25,438 nt of DNA from CAZBQG01 sp964493945 (GTDB taxonomy: Bacteria; Pseudomonadota; Alphaproteobacteria; Rhodospirillales; UBA2165), in NCBI GenBank assembly GCA_964493945.1, contig CAZBQG010000025.1, positions 1 through 25,438 on the forward strand, read 5' to 3'. The notes below the pieces were generated by a model that was not told where the DNA came from, ran no database searches, and saw only the letters and a list, made by a program, of their open reading frames with translations. The position numbers and the translations under genes were made by a program. Shown piece after piece: positions 15,997 to 22,857 of the stretch; position 1 is the first letter of the stretch, and every line of letters starts with the position of its first letter.

Positions 15997-16770
15997 ATGG
16001 GCGGCAATAAACGTTTTGATCTGACCGGCCGGGTGGTGATCGTCACCGGCGGCGGACGCGGGATAGGGAAGGTCTATGCTCAGGCCCTGGCCGAAGCGGG
16101 GGCACGGGTTGCAATCGGTGATATCGCCGCCGAAGAAGTCCAGGATACGGCCCGTGAAATCAATGATGGCGGCGGCGAAGCCATCGCGCTCGCCACCGAT
16201 ATCGCCGACGAAGCTGCCTGCAACAGCCTGGCCGCTGCCGCCGTCGATACCTATGGCGGCATCGATGCCCTGATCAATAATGCATCCCTGATGAGCGCCC
16301 TGGAACGCCGGCCTTGGCATAAAATTCCGGTGGAGGAATGGGACCGGGTGATGGCGGTGAATTTGCGGGGCATGTTCTTATGCTGCCAGGCCGTTTATCC
16401 CCATATGAAAGAGCGGGGTGGGGGCAAGATCGTCAATATTTCCTCGTCGCGCTTTTGGGAAGGCAGCCCGGGCCGGCTTCACTACAGTACCTCCAAGGCC
16501 GGCGTAATCGGCTTCACCCGGTCCCTGGCCCGGGAAGTCGGGACTGACAATATCGCGGTCAATGCCATCACGCCGGGCTTCACCCTGAGCGACACCCAGG
16601 AGGCCACCACTACACCCGAACATATTGAGGCATCCCTCAAGGGCCGCACCTTCCAGCGGGCGCAGATGCCGGATGACCTGGTAGGCACGGTCATGTTTCT
16701 GCTTTCAGAGGCCAGCGATTACATCACCGGGCAGACCATCAATGTGGATGGCGGCAAATCAATGCATTGA
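15997..16770 (+). CDS. Short-chain dehydrogenase/reductase (classical SDR, FabG-like)
   Basis: This 257-residue cytoplasmic enzyme has a full classical SDR set. The cofactor motif is TGGGRGIG (17-24), ALINNAS follows at about 91-97, Asn122 lies in AVNLRG, and the catalytic triad is Ser150, Tyr163 and Lys167 in YSTSK. The C-terminal block YITGQTINVDGG is typical. An Asp (GDIAAEE) after the second beta strand favours NAD(H) over NADP(H). It would oxidise an alcohol or reduce a ketone; the substrate cannot be read. The ATG at 15997 has AAAGGG upstream. The gene is divergent from the amidohydrolase with 137 bases between them, and convergent with the PLP gene across a stem-loop that contains both stop codons. 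Confidence 0.92.
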   Translation: MGGNKRFDLTGRVVIVTGGGRGIGKVYAQALAEAGARVAIGDIAAEEVQDTAREINDGGGEAIALATDIADEAACNSLAAAAVDTYGGIDALINNASLMSALERRPWHKIPVEEWDRVMAVNLRGMFLCCQAVYPHMKERGGGKIVNISSSRFWEGSPGRLHYSTSKAGVIGFTRSLAREVGTDNIAVNAITPGFTLSDTQEATTTPEHIEASLKGRTFQRAQMPDDLVGTVMFLLSEASDYITGQTINVDGGKSMH

Positions 16771-16794
16771 GTTGGGGGGTAGATGCCCCCCTCA
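16768..16794. terminator. Stem-loop between convergent SDR and PLP/rhodanese genes
   Basis: The stem is TGAG, a TT bulge, then GGGGG(G), a short loop TAGATG, and CCCCC(C)TCA. The stop codon of the SDR gene (TGA, 16768-16770) and that of the convergent gene (TCA on the plus strand, 16792-16794) form the two feet of the hairpin. No T-tract follows on either strand, so it is not a canonical intrinsic terminator. It may block transcripts or protect both 3' ends. Confidence 0.45.
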
Positions 16795-18123
16795 GACCGT
16801 CTCCACCGGCAGGCCCCGGTCGATCCATTCCATGGTACCGCCATTGAGGCTTTTCACATTGGTGTAGCCCAGCGATGTGAGATAGAGCACGCCATAGAGC
16901 GAAAGATTGCCCCGGTCGCAAACCGTGATGATCTGGGTATCGCGTTCAGGCGGAAAATCGGGCGCATAATCCTCTATCTCGGCGATGGGTGCCCGTTTGG
17001 CGCCGGGGATATGGGCCTCGGCATAGGAATCAAATTCCCGCACATCAATCACGAATGGCTCATGGCTTTTCAGGCTCTCCACCGCATCATCCATATCGAC
17101 GGTGAGGGCCTCGTTGCGCCCCCCCGTGAGCATGCCTTTCATGACCTTTTCATCCAGGCTCAGCACCGGCTCGGTGGCGCGCACCTGGGGCAGATGACGT
17201 TCCAGGGAGGAAGCATATTTGAACGCATTGTCGGGGAAAATAACGACGACCATATTGCCCGGCTCATCGGCAACCATCTTGAAGGCCCCGGCCAGGGCCA
17301 TGGCCGAGGACGGACCAGCGACGATGCTTTCTTCGCGGTTGAGGCGCAGGCACAAATCGAAGGCTTTCTGGTTTGATACATCCACCGTTCCCTCATATTC
17401 CTCGGGGCGGAACAGCTTGGTCTGCGCCAACTGGGGAAGGCTGCGCACGCCCGGAATATCATGCCCTGCTTCGGGATGTACGCCCAGCACCTGCACCGCT
17501 TCGTCCTTTTCCTTGAGGAATCTGCCGGTACCCGTGATCGTTCCACAGGTCCCCAGCCCGGCCACGAAATGGGTCACCTTGCCCCCAGTCTGTTTCCATA
17601 TTTCAGGGCAGGTAGTTTTGTAATGGGCTTCCGGGTTTGCTTCGTTTTCATATTGGTTGAGCATGTGAAAATCGGGCTGGGCGGCGGTTTCCATGGCCAG
17701 GGTGATGGCCCCTTCGGGCGCGCCGGGGGCCGGGCAAAGTGTATCCTCTAATTCGATCACATCGGCGCCGAAGAAGCGCAATACGGTGCGCTTTTCCTGG
17801 GGGATCATCAGGGAAAGGGGCGTGCGCAACGAATATCCCTTGGCGTTGGCGATCATGGCCAGCCCCATGCCCGTATTGCCCGAGGTGGGTTCCACCAGCT
17901 TTTGATCCTCACCCATCAGACCCTGTTCTTCCGCATCCTCGACAAGATTGGCCGCGACCCGGTCCTTGACGGCGCCGAAGGGATTATACCATTCCAGCTT
18001 GGCGTAGACCTGGGTGTGCTTGAAGGGGGTTACCTTGTTGAGGCGCACGATGGGCGTTGGATTATCCTCGTCCGACAGCAGCCCCAGAATGGAATCATAG
18101 CTCCGCAGTCCATGATCGTTCAT
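16792..18123 (-). CDS. Cysteine synthase/cystathionine beta-synthase-like PLP enzyme fused to a rhodanese domain
   Basis: Residues 1-320 form a fold-type II PLP enzyme of the cysteine synthase/CBS class. The PLP lysine is Lys53 in NPFGAVKDRVA. SGNTGMG (81-87) binds substrate, and the glycine loop GTCGTITGTG (191-200) holds the PLP phosphate. Residues about 335-443 form a rhodanese-like domain with VIDVREFDSYAEAHIPGAKR and a candidate active Cys402 in VCDRGNLS. That loop lacks the Arg that usually closes the CxxxxR rhodanese loop, so classic thiosulfate activity is uncertain. The chain could move sulfur from or to a PLP-bound amino acid. It follows the MmgE/PrpD gene by 72 bases on the same strand and may be the last gene of the molybdoenzyme operon. 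A link to sulfur supply for the molybdenum cofactor is speculation. ATG 18123 has CGGAGA in front. Confidence 0.9.
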   Translation of the reverse strand: MNDHGLRSYDSILGLLSDEDNPTPIVRLNKVTPFKHTQVYAKLEWYNPFGAVKDRVAANLVEDAEEQGLMGEDQKLVEPTSGNTGMGLAMIANAKGYSLRTPLSLMIPQEKRTVLRFFGADVIELEDTLCPAPGAPEGAITLAMETAAQPDFHMLNQYENEANPEAHYKTTCPEIWKQTGGKVTHFVAGLGTCGTITGTGRFLKEKDEAVQVLGVHPEAGHDIPGVRSLPQLAQTKLFRPEEYEGTVDVSNQKAFDLCLRLNREESIVAGPSSAMALAGAFKMVADEPGNMVVVIFPDNAFKYASSLERHLPQVRATEPVLSLDEKVMKGMLTGGRNEALTVDMDDAVESLKSHEPFVIDVREFDSYAEAHIPGAKRAPIAEIEDYAPDFPPERDTQIITVCDRGNLSLYGVLYLTSLGYTNVKSLNGGTMEWIDRGLPVETV

Positions 18124-18195
18124 CTTGATCTCCGGTTCTCACCACTTCCCAGGACACAATATAGGTATCGCTTCCCTGAGCTACGAATCTTTGTC

Positions 18196-19560
18196 TCACG
18201 ATATGGTGAGGAAACCCATCAGGCTCCTGACATCCTGGACCCCATCCAGGGCCCCGATGGCCTCCAACAGGCGCTCCGCCTGATCCGTCGGCAGGGGGGT
18301 TTCGGCATATTTCATGCAGTCTTCAAAGCGCGACAAATGTTCTTCATCCCGCAGCGGATTGCCTGGATATCCTGGCGCTATCTCCAGAAGCTTGTGATGG
18401 GCCCGTCCATCCCGGGTCAGCACATTGAGATCGGCCGAAGTGCGCCCCTGATTGTCCAGTCCCGGATCGCTCAGCACCTTGATGCGGGGAACCAGACCCA
18501 GAACTTCCGGGTTGTCGATTTTTTCGGGGCGGAAATGATCCAGTTGCGATGCCCCCCGCACTACCGCATTGGCCACGCAATATTGGGCGCTGAACTGAGC
18601 ATCGACACGGGAATTGGGGCCGACGTGGAAATCATGGCCTACCAGACGGAAGGCATAGGGTGGCAGGCGGACCTCGATGGCTTCTATCTGATCTGGCCTG
18701 AGACCGGCCTCATCCCTGATGTTCAAGGTCAATTCGGTCGCCGCCTGGGTACAGCCGCAACTAGGATATCTTTTAAAGATGGCCGTTTTCAGATCATAAC
18801 GCTCGCCCAGCCCCTCCAGCAGATCGCCCGCCTCGCAGCGGCGCTTGGCGAATAAATGGGTATAACCATAGATGCCGCTTAGAAATCTCTCCGGCCCGGT
18901 GAAGCCGTTCCTGGCCAAAAGGGCGCAGGTCAGCCCGGTCTCGGCGACCCAGCCCTGAATCAGGCGTACGGCCAGGGAGCCATCCACATTGCTTTGAAAA
19001 CTACCGCCGGCCCGGTTAAAAGCAAGAGCCATTGCATGCAGCACCTGATCTTCGCTGAGTTCCAGAATGCGGGCCACGGCTGCCGTTGCGCCAAAGACGC
19101 CGGCCACACCCGTCGGATCGAAACCGTCATAATCCTCACCGGTTAAATTCATCCGGGCCGCCGCTTCGGCACCGACCACCAATGCCTCAATGAATTCCGG
19201 GCCAGCGCATCCGCCTTTCATCTCGGCGGCGGCCAGCGCCGCGGGGATCAGGGACGATCCGATATGAATGCCCGGCGACATAGCGTCGCAAAAATCCAGA
19301 GCCCGGCACATGACGGCATTGATCAATGCGGCGCTGGGCGCGGGCAGCCTGTCTCCATGGACCATGACGGTGGCTTCGGGTTTGCCTCCCCGGTCCACCA
19401 GATCGGCCCGCAACTGGGCGCAGCCTTCTTCTTCCGCGCCGGCGATGACGGTGCCGGTCACGGCCAGCATCATTTGGCGGATGACGGTCACCACATCATC
19501 GGGAATTTGGTCCCGCCGGTGGGTGTGCACGAAGCCAGCCAGTCTGCGTTCCTCACTCAT
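18196..19560 (-). CDS. MmgE/PrpD family protein
   Basis: This 454-residue protein resembles the MmgE/PrpD family, which includes 2-methylcitrate dehydratase and cis-aconitate decarboxylase. Recognisable blocks are AALINAVMCRALDFCDAMSPGIHIGSSLIP near the N-terminus (a His in the region used by the active site), FGATAAVARILELSEDQVLHAMALAF, and KRYPSCGCTQAATELTLNI. The start is ATG 19560. It overlaps the TAA stop of the upstream molybdoenzyme gene as TAATG, a sign of translational coupling. An upstream ATG at 19608 would add 16 residues but lies within the other gene. As a partner of an aryl-CoA ligase and a molybdoenzyme it may dehydrate, hydrate or decarboxylate a pathway acid. The reaction is not predictable from the sequence. 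Confidence 0.88.
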   Translation of the reverse strand: MSEERRLAGFVHTHRRDQIPDDVVTVIRQMMLAVTGTVIAGAEEEGCAQLRADLVDRGGKPEATVMVHGDRLPAPSAALINAVMCRALDFCDAMSPGIHIGSSLIPAALAAAEMKGGCAGPEFIEALVVGAEAAARMNLTGEDYDGFDPTGVAGVFGATAAVARILELSEDQVLHAMALAFNRAGGSFQSNVDGSLAVRLIQGWVAETGLTCALLARNGFTGPERFLSGIYGYTHLFAKRRCEAGDLLEGLGERYDLKTAIFKRYPSCGCTQAATELTLNIRDEAGLRPDQIEAIEVRLPPYAFRLVGHDFHVGPNSRVDAQFSAQYCVANAVVRGASQLDHFRPEKIDNPEVLGLVPRIKVLSDPGLDNQGRTSADLNVLTRDGRAHHKLLEIAPGYPGNPLRDEEHLSRFEDCMKYAETPLPTDQAERLLEAIGALDGVQDVRSLMGFLTIS

Positions 19561-21977
19561 TATCCTGCCTTTCTTTCCGGCGCCCCATCGCCAGCCCTGA
19601 CGCTGCACGGAATACCGCGCAGATCGGAGGTGCCGATGCCTGTGTCGTAGGGCGGTTTAGAGCTGGTCAGCATGTTGATGTTGGACTGATCCCAGGCGAA
19701 ATTCTCTTCGGCCTGTTCCGGAAACCACCAGCCGAAGGAAACCACCACGATGCGCGGATCAAGCTGCTCGTTGAAAATCAGCTTTTGCGAGATGCTTCCT
19801 CCGCCGGTCTCAATTTGGACCATCTGACCATCCCGGAGCTGCATGCCTTGGGCCGTATCCGGATGCATCTCGGCGTAAGGTTCAGGCCGCATGGAGCGCA
19901 GGCTCGCCACATGTTTGTAGCCGGTGAGCATATAGACGTCTTCCTTGGCATTCATCATCAGCAGGGGATATTCATCGCTCAGCGGGTTCAGGTCGCTCAC
20001 CTCTTTCCAATAAGGCATGGGGCTGTAGCCGAATTCGGCGGCGCGGTCAGAATAGATCTCAATCTTGCCCGACGGCGTGCGGTAATCGTGGCTTTTATAT
20101 TCGGCCTTGGAATGGAGCACCCGCTTGCGCTTCATCTCCTCGTAAGTAAGCCCGCTGGCCTTGACCATTTCGTCCAGCGCGTCCTCGTCGCTCTCCCAAA
20201 AATCATCGCCGAGGCCCAGCCGTTTGGCCAGCTCGTTGATCCATTTGGTATCGGCCCAGGCCTCACCCGGCGGGTCCACCAGCTTGGGATAGGCGCGGAT
20301 TTCCTCGCACCAGCCGGGCCAATAGCCAAGTTCCTCATGCTCCATGCCCCAGGCAGCTGGCAAAACGATATCGGCCAGAGCCGCGCTTGGCGTCATGAAG
20401 ATTTCCGAAACCACGGAGAATTCCAATTCCATCAGGGCTTCATGGGTCCGCCTCGAATCCGGGTAGCTGAGGATGGGATTGGTCAGCATGAATATGGCCG
20501 CCCGCACCTTGTATGGCTTGCCATCCAAAATGGAATCCACCAATGAATGGGGCGGCACGAAGGCCGAGCGCTGGGCCAGCCTGAATTCCTTGCCGACAGC
20601 CTTTTCCCGGTCGCGGGGATGTTTCTTCAAAAGGAAAAAACTGCCCAGGCGCTCATAGGGTGCGGGCGTCAGGAAAAGCTCGCCCCCCGGCACGTTCAGA
20701 TTGCCCGTGATGGCCCGCAAAATTGTGATCGCCTTGGCACTGGGAAAGGCATTGGCTGAAGTGTCCAGCCCGTTGCCCCATTGGATGCAGGCCGGCCGGG
20801 TGGTGGCGTAAAGCCTGGCGAATTCCCTTACGCTATCTTCGGGCACCCAGGAGACTTCCTCGACATCTTTTAAGGTGAAGGTCTTGAGCTCGTCCACCAA
20901 CAGATCGAAGCCCGTGCACCAATCGGCGACGAATTCCTCATCATAGAGTTTTTCCTCGACGATCACCTTTAAGAGCCCCATGGCCAGCGCCCCGTCGCTG
21001 TTGGGCCGGGGCCGCACCCATAAGTCAGCAATGGAGGCCATGTCGATCTTGCGGGGATCGACGACGATTACCTTGGTGCCTTCGTCCAGCGCCCGCTCAA
21101 AGCTTTCCCGGCGGATGCCGCCGCTGGTGAAATTATTGTTCACCGCCCAGGCGACGATCAGTTTGGGCAGGGTTTCCTCGTCGGGTACGCAGTTCCAGCC
21201 GTAAGTCAGCGAGGATGCCATGCCCGTGGGTACGCCGCAGCACCAGCCGGGCGTGACTACGTTTGGCGTGCCAAAGGCGCTGGCCAGGCGCTGGGCGAAG
21301 GCGAATTCCATGCCCTTGGGCTCGCCCAGCCCGAAGGCCACGGCCTCAGGTCCGGATTCTTCTTTGAGGCTCAACATCTTGCCGGCGATGGTATACAGTG
21401 CTTCGTCCCAGGGTATGCGCTCCCATTTGCCTTCCCCCTTGGCGCCCACGCGCTTCATGGGATGGGTCAAGCGTTCGGGATGGGTGAGCACCTCGGGGAT
21501 CGACATGCGGCCTTTTTTGACCGGGCATTGTTCGTTGGGCAGGCCGCTTTCCTTGTCCGGGATCATATCCACCACCTTGCCGTCCTCCATCACCGCCTTG
21601 ATGGCGCAACGGCCCGGGCAGACATGGCAAAAACTGAAGACTTCGGTCCGGGTGATAGCGCCCGGCGCATCGGAACTGACGCGCAGCGATCCTTCCCCCA
21701 GGAAATTGTCGTTGAAGGGATGATATTCCATATCGTCGGCCAGCCCTTCCGCCGTCACCACACCGGCCCCGTCCGCATCGCTGGCCAGCAGGAGGCAGCT
21801 ATTGATCGCCTTTTTGTTAACGATGATGGCGCAGCTTCCGCATTCGCCGACGCTGCATCCTTCCTTTGTCTTCATCATTTTGAGATTGTCGCGGAGCACA
21901 TCCAATAAGGTGTCCCAGGGCTCGATGGCAAAACTGTGCGACTCACCGTTGACCTTCAGGCTGATCTGCTGGGACAT
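19560..21977 (-). CDS. Molybdopterin enzyme: CoxS-type [2Fe-2S] domain fused to a DMSO-reductase-superfamily catalytic subunit
   Basis: This 805-residue protein combines two molybdoenzyme families. Residues 1-80 are a plant-type [2Fe-2S] domain of the xanthine oxidase/CO dehydrogenase class, with Cys41, Cys46, Cys49 and Cys61 in CSVGECGSC...SC. A linker with TAEGLADDMEYHPF resembles the entry to the second [2Fe-2S] domain, but that domain is missing. From about 112 the chain is a DMSO-reductase-superfamily subunit with a [4Fe-4S] site at Cys117, Cys120, Cys124 and Cys151. A candidate Mo/W ligand is Cys247 in PGWCCGVPTG. The C-terminal cofactor domain runs from about 670 and includes GIGTSDLRGIPCSVR. 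The pattern recalls the acetylene-hydratase-like branch. No Tat signal is seen, so it is cytoplasmic. Start ATG 21977 has CGGAGG eight bases upstream and is one base after the FAD-subunit stop. Electrons may pass Mo, [4Fe-4S], [2Fe-2S], FAD. Confidence 0.9.
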   Translation of the reverse strand: MSQQISLKVNGESHSFAIEPWDTLLDVLRDNLKMMKTKEGCSVGECGSCAIIVNKKAINSCLLLASDADGAGVVTAEGLADDMEYHPFNDNFLGEGSLRVSSDAPGAITRTEVFSFCHVCPGRCAIKAVMEDGKVVDMIPDKESGLPNEQCPVKKGRMSIPEVLTHPERLTHPMKRVGAKGEGKWERIPWDEALYTIAGKMLSLKEESGPEAVAFGLGEPKGMEFAFAQRLASAFGTPNVVTPGWCCGVPTGMASSLTYGWNCVPDEETLPKLIVAWAVNNNFTSGGIRRESFERALDEGTKVIVVDPRKIDMASIADLWVRPRPNSDGALAMGLLKVIVEEKLYDEEFVADWCTGFDLLVDELKTFTLKDVEEVSWVPEDSVREFARLYATTRPACIQWGNGLDTSANAFPSAKAITILRAITGNLNVPGGELFLTPAPYERLGSFFLLKKHPRDREKAVGKEFRLAQRSAFVPPHSLVDSILDGKPYKVRAAIFMLTNPILSYPDSRRTHEALMELEFSVVSEIFMTPSAALADIVLPAAWGMEHEELGYWPGWCEEIRAYPKLVDPPGEAWADTKWINELAKRLGLGDDFWESDEDALDEMVKASGLTYEEMKRKRVLHSKAEYKSHDYRTPSGKIEIYSDRAAEFGYSPMPYWKEVSDLNPLSDEYPLLMMNAKEDVYMLTGYKHVASLRSMRPEPYAEMHPDTAQGMQLRDGQMVQIETGGGSISQKLIFNEQLDPRIVVVSFGWWFPEQAEENFAWDQSNINMLTSSKPPYDTGIGTSDLRGIPCSVRAGDGAPERKAG

Positions 21978-21978
21978 G

Positions 21979-22857
21979 TCAAAAGCCTCCGGATTTGGCG
22001 TCGCGGACGGCCTGGAGAATGGCTGATCGCGTCGTGTCTATGATGCTCCGCCGGCGGTATTTGGCGGAACTGCGGAAATCATCAATGGGGCTGCATTGGC
22101 GGGCGGCGGCGCGGGCAGCTTCGTTTGCCAGATCCTCCGCGATCTCTTTGCCTGACAGCATATCCTCAGCTTCCGTGGCGCGCATGATGATGGGAGCGAC
22201 TGCGCCCAGCCCGATGCGGATATGAGTGCAGTTGTCACCTTCCATGACCAGCAGGACGGCAGTGGAGACTATGGAAAGATCGGCGCGGCGAAGTGCGTGT
22301 TTTAAAAAGGCAACGCCGGTGCCGGGGGCCATGGGCGGGACACGGATTTCCACCAGCAATTCGCCTTCTTCCAGCACCGTCTTGCCGGGGGCCGTGCAGA
22401 AATCTTCAAGGGGAACCTGGCGCCGCCCCTTGGGCCCGGCCAGCACCAGGCTTGCGCCCGCAACGATTAGCGCCAGAGGTCCGTCTCCGCCCGGTGAGGC
22501 ATTGGCGATATTGCCGCCCAGCGTCGCCATATTGCGGATCTGGACCGAGCTTTCCACCGTTGCCGCCTCATGGAGTATTTTGCAGTTCCGCTTGACAGCG
22601 GAGGCGTTTTTCAGGGCCTGGATGGTAGCCATGGCACCCACCCGCAGACCCTCTTCCGGGTCGTAGCTGATCTCCTCCAGGCCGGGAATTTCGCCGAGGC
22701 CCACCAGATAGCGGGGCACCAGATTGCGCAGCTTCATCTTGACCAGAATATCCGTGCCCCCGGCGATGATGCGGGCCTCGGCGCCCAACTTGGTGAGCAT
22801 GCCGGAAGCCTCTTCAAGGCTGGCCGGATGAAGGTGTTCAAACTGAGGTAATCGCAT
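21979..22857 (-). CDS. CoxM/XdhB-type FAD-binding subunit
   Basis: This 292-residue protein is the FAD-binding middle subunit of the xanthine dehydrogenase/CO dehydrogenase family. The two FAD signatures are AGGTD at 32-36 and RNMATLGGNIANASPGGD at 108-125. The C-terminal part, with FRSSAKYRRR, is the usual CO dehydrogenase flavoprotein C-terminal domain. The extra [4Fe-4S] loop of 4-hydroxybenzoyl-CoA reductase flavoproteins is not evident. The next gene downstream, one base away, is not a CoxL/XdhC-type catalytic subunit but the DMSO-reductase-type fusion. Its own ATG 22857 lies inside the last 20 bases of the CoA ligase, with AGAGGA six bases upstream. It likely passes electrons between the [2Fe-2S] domain and a soluble acceptor such as NAD+. 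Confidence 0.93.
   Translation of the reverse strand: MRLPQFEHLHPASLEEASGMLTKLGAEARIIAGGTDILVKMKLRNLVPRYLVGLGEIPGLEEISYDPEEGLRVGAMATIQALKNASAVKRNCKILHEAATVESSVQIRNMATLGGNIANASPGGDGPLALIVAGASLVLAGPKGRRQVPLEDFCTAPGKTVLEEGELLVEIRVPPMAPGTGVAFLKHALRRADLSIVSTAVLLVMEGDNCTHIRIGLGAVAPIIMRATEAEDMLSGKEIAEDLANEAARAAARQCSPIDDFRSSAKYRRRSIIDTTRSAILQAVRDAKSGGF

Noticed and set aside
17902..18855. A 317-codon plus-strand frame crossing the PLP and MmgE/PrpD genes
   Set aside because: It spans the ends of two real genes on the other strand and shows no family motif.
19560..21977. Molybdoenzyme as an ordinary NAD-dependent formate dehydrogenase alpha subunit
   Set aside because: The N-terminal [2Fe-2S] domain has the CoxS spacing, the extra NuoG-type clusters of that family are missing, and the partner flavoprotein is CoxM-like rather than the NuoF-like subunit expected.
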